Positions 17,470 to 24,606 of a DNA stretch of 24,712 nucleotides are shown piece after piece. Location: the NCBI GenBank assembly GCA_023260175.1, contig JALQWD010000080.1:1-24712 (forward strand), given 5' to 3'. Source of the stretch: Candidatus Nanopelagicaceae bacterium (lineage in GTDB: Bacteria; Actinomycetota; Actinomycetes; Nanopelagicales; Nanopelagicaceae). The stretch's first letter is position 1; each line of letters opens with the position of its first letter. A program made the translations under genes and the position numbers. The notes beneath the pieces were generated by a model, which worked only from the letters and a program-made list of their open reading frames with translations, searched no databases and was not told the origin of the DNA.

Positions 17470-18121
17470 ACGCGAATTAGTAATCGGAATTTCGGTAATA
17501 GTGATAGCAACATTGGCATTTGTATTTGGTTGGACGAATCTATTTACCGTAAAGAGCGTCTCGGTTGCCGGTTCTCCGAATTCGCAAATAACTAAACAAG
17601 TTCTTTTGATTGCTGATATCCAAGAGGGCGAAAAATTGGCCCGCGTCGAGCCAAGAAATATCTCAAGCAAACTTGCGCTTGCCGGTATTGACTGGATTGA
17701 GAATGTAAAAATTTCGCGCAATTGGATTAATCGCAATGTCACCATCAATTTATCGGCAAGAGTAGCTATTGCTAGATCTGGCGATGAGTATGTAGATAAA
17801 GGTGGAGTGCTCTTCACCTCACCGGTTCAAGTCAAAGGCGCTTTATTAGAAATTACCGCCAAAGATGACACTTCTAGGGCGGCGGCAGTAGGGCTCTACT
17901 CAGCCTTGCCAACTGAATTGCGTGAAAAGCTAGCCACCCTGACTGCAAGTTCAGAAAATAATTTTCAATTTATCTTGAAAAATGATTTAAAGATTAATTG
18001 GGGCGGAAATTCAAATACTGCAGTAAAAGTGAAGATTTATAAGGCTTTAATCGCACTTCCGGAGAATAAAAAAATTCGATTAATGGATGTAAGTGATCCA
18101 ACAAAACCAACTGTTAAATAG
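17459..18121 (+). CDS. ftsQ: Cell division protein FtsQ
   Basis: A 220-residue bitopic membrane protein of the divisome. A short basic cytoplasmic end (MRRKREL) precedes one transmembrane helix (about 7-25). The POTRA domain follows (about 28-95: FTVKSVSVAGSPN..., WIENVKISRNWIN), then the beta domain (YVDKGGVLFTSP..., ending MDVSDPTKPTVK). FtsQ recruits FtsL and FtsB to the septum. I start it at ATG 17459 rather than TTG 17453 because of the AAGAGG spacing. Many actinobacterial FtsQ proteins have a much longer cytoplasmic N-terminus; this one is minimal. It overlaps murC by 11 bases and is followed by the only sizeable gap in the second half of the cluster. Confidence 0.93.
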   Translation: MRRKRELVIGISVIVIATLAFVFGWTNLFTVKSVSVAGSPNSQITKQVLLIADIQEGEKLARVEPRNISSKLALAGIDWIENVKISRNWINRNVTINLSARVAIARSGDEYVDKGGVLFTSPVQVKGALLEITAKDDTSRAAAVGLYSALPTELREKLATLTASSENNFQFILKNDLKINWGGNSNTAVKVKIYKALIALPENKKIRLMDVSDPTKPTVK

Positions 18122-18156
18122 TAAATAATCAGTTGGTAATAACATCGTGTCGGTAA

Positions 18157-18185
18157 TTGAATACTCTCCCCATACGCTCTAATTT
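18157..18185 (+). promoter_or_regulatory. Candidate ftsZ promoter in the ftsQ-ftsZ gap
   Basis: TTGAAT (18157-18162) and TAATTT (18180-18185) are 17 bases apart, a moderate match to -35 and -10 boxes. The 126-base gap is the largest after rsmH, and extra ftsZ promoters at this place are common in actinobacteria. A weak hairpin, AACC (18212-18215) with GGTT (18226-18229), lies in the leader upstream of the ribosome site. Confidence 0.35.
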
Positions 18186-18235
18186 TCCGCCACCTAAATG
18201 GGAGAAGTTGTAACCCTTAAGTAAAGGTTTACATC

Positions 18236-18241
18236 GGGAGG
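18236..18241 (+). promoter_or_regulatory. Ribosome binding site that decides the ftsZ start
   Basis: GGGAGG ends at 18241. It abuts the ATG at 18242 (too close) and lies six bases before the ATG at 18248, whose product begins [15 protein letters not shown] as in other actinobacteria. Confidence 0.8.
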
Positions 18242-18247
18242 ATGGTC

Positions 18248-19378
18248 ATGGCGGCACCGCAGAATTATTTAGCAGTCATCAAAGTTGTAGGTATTGGTGG
18301 CGGCGGCGTTAATGCAATCAACCGCATGATCGAAGCCGGACTTAAAGGCGTTGAGTTCATCGCTGTTAACACTGACTCGCAACAATTATTAATGAGCGAT
18401 GCAGATGTCAAATTAGATATCGGAAGAAAAATTACTCGCGGGCTTGGTGCAGGTGCTGCACCAGAAGTTGGTCGCGATGCTGCACTAGATAACGTTGATG
18501 AAATTGAAGAAGCGTTACGCGGCGCAGATATGGTTTTCATTACCGCCGGTGAAGGTGGCGGAACCGGAACAGGTGGCGCACCAGTTGTCGCAAAAATTGC
18601 ACGCGAACTCGGCGCGCTAACAGTTGGCGTTGTAACAAAGCCATTCTCATTTGAAGGCAAGCAACGCACTGCTGCAGCAGAATCTGGAATTGATGCGCTT
18701 CGTTCAGAAGTTGATACTTTAATTGTCATTCCAAATGATCGCTTACTTGCAATCTCTGATCGAGCTATTACTGCAATCGATGCATTTAAGAGCGCTGATC
18801 AAGTTCTACTCTCAGGTGTACAGGGAATTACAGAGCTAATTACTCAGCCAGGTTTAATCAACCTCGACTTTGCAGATGTTAAGACTGTTATGACAGGTGC
18901 AGGTGCTGCACTCATGGGTATCGGTTCTGCTCGTGGTGAGAACCGTGCAATTCGCGCAGCTGAGCTTGCAATCTCATCTCCACTACTTGAAGCTTCAATT
19001 GATGGCGCAATGGGAATCTTGTTATCTGTTGCAGGCGGCAGCGATCTTGGTCTATTCGAAATCAATGAAGCTTGCCAACTTGTACAAGATGCAGCGCATC
19101 CAGATTCCAAGTTCATCTTCGGTACTGTTATCGATGATGCGCTAGGCGATGAAGTTCGTATCACCGTAATTGCAGCTGGTTTTGATGGTGGCGAGCCAAA
19201 GAAGATTGAGCGCCCAACAATCACAACAAACGAAATTTCTGGCCAGGCAGATCCAGTAGTTGAGAATGACCCATTGCAGGTAGCTATGGAAATTACTGGT
19301 GAAACTCCACGACGCCGCATCTCATTCGAAGAGTTGGTCTCTGAGGATGAAATCGACGTTCCAGACTTCATGAAATAG
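18248..19378 (+). CDS. ftsZ: Cell division GTPase FtsZ
   Basis: A 376-residue tubulin homologue that forms the cytokinetic Z ring. The N-terminus, [20 protein letters not shown], contains the first nucleotide loop. The tubulin signature [10 protein letters not shown] is at 101-110. The catalytic T7 loop is the stretch [12 protein letters not shown] short linker leads to the C-terminal peptide EIDVPDFMK, the actinobacterial version of the tail that binds SepF. The start at 18248 follows the ribosome site and the family N-terminus; ATG 18242 would add only MV. The final codons and stop form a hairpin with the pgeF start. Confidence 0.98.
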   Translation: MAAPQNYLAVIKVVGIGGGGVNAINRMIEAGLKGVEFIAVNTDSQQLLMSDADVKLDIGRKITRGLGAGAAPEVGRDAALDNVDEIEEALRGADMVFITAGEGGGTGTGGAPVVAKIARELGALTVGVVTKPFSFEGKQRTAAAESGIDALRSEVDTLIVIPNDRLLAISDRAITAIDAFKSADQVLLSGVQGITELITQPGLINLDFADVKTVMTGAGAALMGIGSARGENRAIRAAELAISSPLLEASIDGAMGILLSVAGGSDLGLFEINEACQLVQDAAHPDSKFIFGTVIDDALGDEVRITVIAAGFDGGEPKKIERPTITTNEISGQADPVVENDPLQVAMEITGETPRRRISFEELVSEDEIDVPDFMK

Positions 19379-19385
19379 TTTCATG
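19369..19385 (+). promoter_or_regulatory. Stop/start hairpin coupling ftsZ to pgeF
   Basis: CATGAAA (19369-19375) and TTTCATG (19379-19385) are perfect inverted arms. The three-base loop is exactly the ftsZ stop codon TAG (19376-19378). The pgeF ATG (19383-19385) lies in the 3' arm and has no Shine-Dalgarno sequence. A ribosome finishing ftsZ would open the stem and could reinitiate, giving strict translational coupling. The pairing is directly visible; the mechanism is inferred. Confidence 0.5.
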
Positions 19386-20039
19386 TCTTTCATATTTACC
19401 AACCGAATAGGTGGGGTAAGTAAAGCTCCATTTGATTCAGCAAACCTTGGCCATCACGTTGGCGATGATCCTGCGGATGTAGCAACCAATCGTGCAAATC
19501 TAGAAGCTCAAATTGGCATGCCTATAGTTTTCATGAATCAAATTCATAGCGATATCGTTCTTCAAGTCACTGACAATAAATCGCAACCTACTTGTGATGC
19601 CTTGATTACAACAGAACGTAAATTAGGTCTTGCAGTCATGATGGCCGATTGCATTCCATTACTTTTGAAATCAGATGTTGCAGTGGCTGCAGTTCATGTG
19701 GGACGCAAAGGTTTGATGAACGGAATTACCCGCAAGACGATCGAAGCAATGCGAGATCTTGGGGCAGAGGTGATTCATTCTTATATAGGTCCAAATATTT
19801 GCGGCAACTGCTACGAAGTTGGCGAAGATATTTTTCATGAGGTTACATCTAAATATCCAATGACAGATTCTTCGTCTCGCACCGGCAAATCAACCTTGGA
19901 TTTAGTTGCAGGCCTTAAGAGCGATTTAAAAGATACCGTAGTCATGGATCTCTCGAGCTGTGTTTACGAAGATAGCGATTCATTCTCGTTTCGCAGAAAC
20001 GAAATCACTGGACGCCAAGCTGGTGTAATTTGGCTCTAA
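19383..20039 (+). CDS. pgeF: Peptidoglycan editing factor PgeF (YfiH / multicopper-oxidase-like laccase domain)
   Basis: A 218-residue protein of the YfiH/LACC1 family. In E. coli it removes wrongly incorporated amino acids such as serine from UDP-MurNAc precursors; relatives act on purine nucleosides. The His-Cys-His zinc site is visible: H55 in NQIHS, C90 in ADCIPLL and H105 in AAVHVGRKG. IGPNICGNCYEVGEDI and the C-terminal [11 protein letters not shown] are family features. The usual HAGWRG of many members reads HVGRKG here, close to the HAGRRG seen in actinobacteria. It begins four bases after ftsZ and overlaps yggS by ten bases. Its place beside the Mur genes supports the editing role. 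Confidence 0.92.
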   Translation: MSFIFTNRIGGVSKAPFDSANLGHHVGDDPADVATNRANLEAQIGMPIVFMNQIHSDIVLQVTDNKSQPTCDALITTERKLGLAVMMADCIPLLLKSDVAVAAVHVGRKGLMNGITRKTIEAMRDLGAEVIHSYIGPNICGNCYEVGEDIFHEVTSKYPMTDSSSRTGKSTLDLVAGLKSDLKDTVVMDLSSCVYEDSDSFSFRRNEITGRQAGVIWL

Positions 20040-20671
20040 CTCGCAGAGATGAGTTGGCGCAAAATTTAGCTGCGGTAAAGGCAACGATTCCTTCCGGCGT
20101 GCACTTGATTGTGGTGACCAAAACTTTCCCACTTAGCGATGCGCAGATTTTGCAGGAGCTCGGTGTTACCGAATTCGGCGAAAATCGCGACCAAGAGGGT
20201 AAAGAGAAGGCGCCATTGGTTCCTGGCAAATGGCATTTCCAAGGTCAGTTGCAGAGTAATAAGTTGAAGTCAATTACCAAGTGGGCCGATGTAGTCCAGA
20301 CCGTTGATACAACCAGATATGTCGAGTTAATTTCCAAAGCCACCGAGAAAGACATTGAAGTATTTATCCAGGTATCTCTAGATGGCCAAGTTCACCGAGG
20401 TGGCGCGCTACCTGCAGATATCGCTCAAATTGCCGAATCGATCTTGGCGACCGAAAACTTAAAACTCCAGGGTTTAATGTCAGTTGCTCCGCTTGGAGAA
20501 GAGCCAGATTCTGCCTTTGAAAGATTGGCCAAGATTCATGAGGATTTCAAGAGTAAATTTCCAAGCGCCCCATATCTCTCTGCTGGCATGAGTGGCGATT
20601 ATTTATCGGCAATTTCTCATGGAGCGACACACGTCCGCGTGGGCTCATCAATACTCGGTTCGCGCGCTTAA
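20030..20671 (+). CDS. yggS: PLP homeostasis protein YggS (PLPBP family)
   Basis: A 213-residue single-domain TIM-barrel protein that binds pyridoxal phosphate and helps keep B6 vitamers and amino acid pools balanced, with no known catalysis. The PLP lysine is K31 in [36 protein letters not shown] and the phosphate-binding end LSAGMSGDY...[10 protein letters not shown] are all family motifs. It begins with TTG at 20030, inside the last codons of pgeF; this start gives the normal N-terminus and no ATG is available nearby. The family sits beside sepF across actinobacteria and firmicutes. Confidence 0.94.
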   Translation: MALTRRDELAQNLAAVKATIPSGVHLIVVTKTFPLSDAQILQELGVTEFGENRDQEGKEKAPLVPGKWHFQGQLQSNKLKSITKWADVVQTVDTTRYVELISKATEKDIEVFIQVSLDGQVHRGGALPADIAQIAESILATENLKLQGLMSVAPLGEEPDSAFERLAKIHEDFKSKFPSAPYLSAGMSGDYLSAISHGATHVRVGSSILGSRA

Positions 20672-20677
20672 CTTCTC

Positions 20678-20690
20678 TAAAATTAACCCT
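20678..20690 (+). promoter_or_regulatory. Possible leaderless promoter -10 element before sepF
   Basis: TAAAAT (20678-20683) is followed by seven bases and then the ATG at 20691, with no Shine-Dalgarno sequence. This gives sepF its own likely transcript with little or no leader. The segment AAATTAACCCTATG is nearly the same as that before the DUF3040 gene. Confidence 0.42.
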
Positions 20691-21137
20691 ATGTCTAGCC
20701 TTAAGAAACTAGGAAATTTTCTCGGTCTAACAGATGACCTCGAGAGCGAAGAGATCACCCACGAAGCGGAGACTCCAAGAATCAAAGTACGCGAAACACG
20801 TTCATTCGCGTCAGTGCAAGCAACACCGGTAGCGCCAGCAGCAGTTGCTCCTGCAGCTTCCAATCAAATCTTTACTGTAAATCCTCGTTCATATAACGAA
20901 GCTCGTGTAATCGGCGAACGTTATCGCGAAGGAAATACCGTTCTCATGAACCTTACTGATATGGGAGATGAAGAACGTAAGCGCTTAGTTGACTTCGCAA
21001 GTGGCCTTGTTTTCGGTCATCACGGAACCATCGAACGCGTAACCTCAAAAGTTTTCTTGCTCTCTCCAGCAAATGTAACTGTCTCTTCAGAAGTTAAGAC
21101 AGCTGCAGCTGAAGCAAGTTTCTTTAACCAGAGCTGA
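20691..21137 (+). CDS. sepF: Cell division protein SepF
   Basis: A 148-residue protein that anchors FtsZ to the membrane in actinobacteria, which lack FtsA and ZipA. An amphipathic N-terminal membrane-binding segment ([13 protein letters not shown]) comes first. A flexible acidic and Ala/Pro-rich linker (about 14-60) and the FtsZ-binding SepF domain follow (about 61-137: [51 protein letters not shown]). I start it at 20691; the open frame extends 33 codons further upstream, but that part overlaps yggS in another frame and has no family similarity. It follows yggS by 19 bases. Confidence 0.96.
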   Translation: MSSLKKLGNFLGLTDDLESEEITHEAETPRIKVRETRSFASVQATPVAPAAVAPAASNQIFTVNPRSYNEARVIGERYREGNTVLMNLTDMGDEERKRLVDFASGLVFGHHGTIERVTSKVFLLSPANVTVSSEVKTAAAEASFFNQS

Positions 21138-21140
21138 TAA

Positions 21141-21422
21141 ATGCTCGGTATCTGGGTAGCTCGTTTCCTTCAAGTTTTTATCTTCGCCCTTTTTGCGCGT
21201 TTGATTCTTGATTATGTTCGAATGTTCAAACCAGGCTGGTCTCCACGTGGCTTGATGCTCTGGTTTGCAGAGAGCACATATACCTTTACAGATCCACCAA
21301 TTAAATTCTTCCGCCGCTTTATTCCACCACTTCGTATGGGTGGAGTTGCTTTAGATTTATCTTTTATCGTGCTCTTCTTTGCAGTCCAAATTCTGCAGAG
21401 TTTGGCGCTTGCTTATCTTTAA
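21141..21422 (+). CDS. yggT: YggT family membrane protein
   Basis: A 93-residue protein with an N-terminal transmembrane helix (about 2-25), an amphipathic middle containing the family signature TDPPIKFFRRFIPPLRMGG, and a second helix (about 68-92). YggT proteins are linked to division by constant proximity to sepF and have been tied to membrane stress tolerance; their molecular role is not settled. It begins three bases after sepF and is the last gene of the cluster here. The next gene in most actinobacteria, divIVA, is missing. Its stop overlaps the stop of ileS on the other strand by four bases (TTAA, 21419-21422). Confidence 0.92.
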   Translation: MLGIWVARFLQVFIFALFARLILDYVRMFKPGWSPRGLMLWFAESTYTFTDPPIKFFRRFIPPLRMGGVALDLSFIVLFFAVQILQSLALAYL

Positions 21423-24400
21423 GCCAACTGTAAATTAAAAGTAAATCCAAGTTCGGTATCACATAGTAGGGAAGCGTCATACTTCATCTCTACCGCTAAG
21501 ACTTCACGAGCAATATGATCAAGTGCGCCATTTACAGCAGGTGCAACTTCTGAGTTTGCATTCCAGGTCACGATGATGCGATCAGAGATATCAAAGCCGG
21601 CGCTCTTTCGACCTTCTTGCAAGGCGCGAATTACTTCACGGACATTGCCAGCATTGATTAGCTCTTGGGTAAGCGTTAAATCAAGCGCTACAGATTCGCC
21701 ATTATTGCTAGATACCGACCAGCCACTCTTTGGTTGTTCGGTGATCACCAAATCATCGACAGTAATTTCAAATTGCTCGATTTTTGCACTGCCAGTTGTA
21801 CGTACTTCTGCGACTAACTTTGCGGCATCTGCAGCTGCAATTAGTTTTGCAACTTCTTGAACAGCTCCGCCGTATTTAGCGCCAAGGGCACGGAAGTTAG
21901 CTTTAATGCTTACGCTAACTAAATCACCAGATGCATTTGCGATATCTTCAAGATCCAAAACGTTAAGTTCGTCTGCAATCTGATCGCGCATATCGCTTGG
22001 CAGGTTTGCCCAACCGCTTGCAGCAATTAACGCACGACCCAAAGGTTGGCGAATCTTTACTGAAGATTCAGCGCGAGCGGCACGGCCAAGTTCGACAATT
22101 CGACGAGTAAGGGCAACCTGATCGCGAAGCGTTAAATCAATTAACAATTCGTTTACCTCTGGCCATGAAGTTAAATGAATTGATGCAGCGGCATCAGCCT
22201 CAACAGGCTTAATTAATTCTTGCCATACATGTTCGGTAATGAACGGAACCATTGGTGACATCAATTGGGTAAGAACCTTTAGGCACTCATGAAGCGTTGC
22301 AAGTGCTGCAGGGTCCCCATCCCAGAAACGGCGACGGCTACGACGTACATACCAATTTGAAAGATCGTCAATAAATGTTGCAAGTAAACGACCTGCAGTT
22401 TGAGAATCAAAATCAGCATATGCAGCATCAACATCTCTTACTAATAACTGCAATTCAGACAAGATCCAGCGATCCATGATTGGACGACTCATCTGCGCAG
22501 GGGATTGCGATAAATCAAATTTTGACGCACGCGCATATAGCGACATGAATGAGATGGTGTTCCAGTAAGTAAGAAGCGTTTTACGAATTACTTCTTGGAT
22601 TGCATCATGTCCAACGCGTCGGCTTGCCCAAGGAGATCCTGCAGCCAACATAAACCAGCGGACAGCATCAGCGCCATGTTGTTCCATAAGCGCCATTGGC
22701 TCAATTACATTTCCAAGATGCTTAGACATTTTGCGACCATCCTTATCAAGAATATGTCCTAAGCAGAGCACGGTCTTGTATGAAGATTGATCGAAGACCA
22801 AAGTACCGATAGTCATTAAGGTGTAGAACCAACCACGAGTCTGATCGATAGCTTCGCAGATAAAGTCGGCAGGGTATGAGTTCTTAAATTTCTCTTCAGA
22901 ACCTGGCTTATGCGGGTAGCCCCATTGTGCAAACGGCATAGCGCCAGAGTCATACCAGCAGTCAATAACTTCAGGAACGCGAACCATTTCAGAGCTGCAT
23001 TCAGCGCAAGGGAATTTAATGTCATCTACATAGGGACGATGCGGATCGAGGTTTGAAAGTTCTTGTCCAGCTAATTCGCCAAGTTCTTTTAAGGAACCGA
23101 TTGCGAATTCGTGTTTGTTTTCGCAGCGCCAAATTGGAAGTGGGGTACCCCAATAACGATTTCGCGATAAAGCCCAATCGATATTGTTATTTAACCAGTC
23201 GCCATAACGTCCTGTTTTAATGGTTTCTGGATGCCAATCAGTATTTTGATTCTCGCGGATTAGCGCATCTTTTATGGAAGTGGTGCGGATATACCAAGAT
23301 GGCTGCGCATAATAAATAAGTGCGGTGTGGCAACGCCAGCAATGTGGGTACTGGTGCTCATATGGTTGATGCTTATAGAGCAATCCACGGGCTTTTAAAT
23401 CTTTAACGATTGGCTTATCTGCATCTTTGAAAAATAAATCGCCAACTAATTCAATTCCAACTTCGAAATGTCCATCTGGGCGAACTGGATTAACGGTCGG
23501 CAAGTTGTATGCGCGGCAGGTCTTTAAATCGTCCGCGCCAAAAGCTGGTGCTTGATGAACAAGACCAGAACCATCTTCTGTAGTTACATAATCAGCCAAA
23601 ACCACGAAATGTGAATCAGGAATATCTACGACGTTAAATGGGCGGTTATAAGTAACGCGCTCTAAGTCTCGACCTTTATAGCGCTTTAAGATCTCAGTTT
23701 CGCCATCTACCTTTGAAAGTAGCGCCTCCGCCAATACCAAAACTTCAGATGCTTCCTCTTTAGTTACTTTAACTGCAACATAATCAACATCTGCATTTGC
23801 AGCGACTGCAGTATTTGAAATCAGAGTCCAGGGCGTAGTGGTCCATACCAAGAAACTTGCTTGAAGTTCTTTTAGTTCACCACTAGTAATAGGAAAGCGC
23901 ACATATACAGATGGATCTGTAACTGTTTCATAACCTTGTGAAAGTTCATGGTCTGATAAACCAGTTCCGCATCGAGGGCAGTAAGGCGCTACGCGGTGAT
24001 CTTGAACTAGAAGACCTTTCTTCCAGATCTCTTTTAACGACCACCATACTGATTCAACATATTCAGGAGACATCGTCCAATAAGCTTCATCGAAATCAAC
24101 CCAGAAGCCCATTCGGTTGGTCATGTTGGTAAATGCATCAACGTGACGTTGCACAGACTCTTTACATTTTGCATTGAATTCTGCGATGCCGAATTTTTCG
24201 ATATCGCCTTTACCGGAAAATCCGAGTTCCTTTTCAACTGCAATCTCTACAGGCAGACCATGGCAATCCCAACCTGCTTTGCGAATTACCTGATGGCCCT
24301 TCATTGTTTGATAACGAGGGAATACATCTTTAAATACACGCGCTTCAATGTGGTGCGTGCCTGGCATACCGTTTGCAGTAGGAGGGCCTTCGAAGAATGT

Positions 24401-24529
24401 CCAAGAGCTCTGCCCTTCGTGGGCTTTTACGCTCTGATGAAAGATGGCATTGCTCTCCCAGAATGAGAGAACCTCGTGCTCCATCTTTGGGAGGTCAATC
24501 GAGGCCGGAATTGCGCGGTAGCCGGTCAT
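21419..24529 (-). CDS. ileS: Isoleucine--tRNA ligase (type 2, eukaryote-like)
   Basis: A 1036-residue class I aminoacyl-tRNA synthetase that charges tRNA-Ile. The HIGH-equivalent motif is GPPTANGMPGTHH (48-60) and the KMSKS-equivalent is KMSKH (600-604). The form GMPGTHHIEAR marks the IleS2 type found in actinobacteria and eukaryotes, which is often naturally mupirocin resistant. The editing domain shows TTPWTLISNTAVA and GSGLVHQAPAFGADD. Cysteine pairs in CPRCG, CWRCH and CAEC may bind zinc. The start ATG (24529) has no Shine-Dalgarno sequence; TAGAAT ends six bases upstream, so the mRNA may be leaderless. Only 77 bases separate it from the divergent gene, too few for the T-box leader often found before actinobacterial ileS. 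It converges on yggT with overlapping stops. Confidence 0.97.
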   Translation of the reverse strand: MTGYRAIPASIDLPKMEHEVLSFWESNAIFHQSVKAHEGQSSWTFFEGPPTANGMPGTHHIEARVFKDVFPRYQTMKGHQVIRKAGWDCHGLPVEIAVEKELGFSGKGDIEKFGIAEFNAKCKESVQRHVDAFTNMTNRMGFWVDFDEAYWTMSPEYVESVWWSLKEIWKKGLLVQDHRVAPYCPRCGTGLSDHELSQGYETVTDPSVYVRFPITSGELKELQASFLVWTTTPWTLISNTAVAANADVDYVAVKVTKEEASEVLVLAEALLSKVDGETEILKRYKGRDLERVTYNRPFNVVDIPDSHFVVLADYVTTEDGSGLVHQAPAFGADDLKTCRAYNLPTVNPVRPDGHFEVGIELVGDLFFKDADKPIVKDLKARGLLYKHQPYEHQYPHCWRCHTALIYYAQPSWYIRTTSIKDALIRENQNTDWHPETIKTGRYGDWLNNNIDWALSRNRYWGTPLPIWRCENKHEFAIGSLKELGELAGQELSNLDPHRPYVDDIKFPCAECSSEMVRVPEVIDCWYDSGAMPFAQWGYPHKPGSEEKFKNSYPADFICEAIDQTRGWFYTLMTIGTLVFDQSSYKTVLCLGHILDKDGRKMSKHLGNVIEPMALMEQHGADAVRWFMLAAGSPWASRRVGHDAIQEVIRKTLLTYWNTISFMSLYARASKFDLSQSPAQMSRPIMDRWILSELQLLVRDVDAAYADFDSQTAGRLLATFIDDLSNWYVRRSRRRFWDGDPAALATLHECLKVLTQLMSPMVPFITEHVWQELIKPVEADAAASIHLTSWPEVNELLIDLTLRDQVALTRRIVELGRAARAESSVKIRQPLGRALIAASGWANLPSDMRDQIADELNVLDLEDIANASGDLVSVSIKANFRALGAKYGGAVQEVAKLIAAADAAKLVAEVRTTGSAKIEQFEITVDDLVITEQPKSGWSVSSNNGESVALDLTLTQELINAGNVREVIRALQEGRKSAGFDISDRIIVTWNANSEVAPAVNGALDHIAREVLAVEMKYDASLLCDTELGFTFNLQLA

Positions 24530-24541
24530 TTGGGAATTCTA
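24530..24541 (-). promoter_or_regulatory. Possible leaderless promoter -10 element of ileS
   Basis: On the minus strand TAGAAT (24541 down to 24536) is followed by six bases and the ileS ATG. The predicted transcript start falls on or beside the start codon. No clear -35 box is seen. Confidence 0.42.
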
Positions 24542-24558
24542 ATTGACCGCCTAATCGC

Positions 24559-24573
24559 GCGCCTAATTGGCGC
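24559..24573. repeat. Palindrome in the divergent ileS / Lys-rich gene promoter region
   Basis: GCGCC (24559-24563) and GGCGC (24569-24573) form a perfect inverted repeat around TAATT. A direct repeat of CGCCTAAT at 24548-24555 and 24560-24567 overlaps it with 12-base spacing. It sits near the -35 zone of both predicted promoters, so it could be a shared operator. No regulator is known to me for it. Confidence 0.45.
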
Positions 24574-24580
24574 AGTGACC

Positions 24581-24586
24581 TATAAC
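24581..24586 (+). promoter_or_regulatory. Candidate -10 box of the Lys-rich gene
   Basis: TATAAC is a good -10 match 20 bases before the ATG at 24607. The -35 zone has no TTGACA-like sequence and is occupied by the palindrome. Confidence 0.4.
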
Positions 24587-24606
24587 AAATTAAAGTTTCG
24601 CCCCTC

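Noticed and set aside
18212..18229. Hairpin upstream of the ftsZ ribosome site as a terminator or riboswitch
   Set aside because: Short A/T-rich arms with a mismatch and no T tract; too weak to call.
18265..19371. Two long minus-strand open frames (154 and 175 codons) opposite ftsZ
   Set aside because: Ser/Pro/Ile-rich composition typical of antisense shadows of a conserved gene; no start signals or recognisable domains.
19683..19712. HVGRKG in PgeF as a loss of the conserved HAGWRG motif
   Set aside because: The zinc-binding His is kept, and actinobacterial members commonly read HAGRRG, so this is ordinary variation.
20592..20690. N-terminal 33-codon extension of sepF
   Set aside because: It overlaps yggS in another frame and has no SepF similarity; the conserved amphipathic start begins at 20691.
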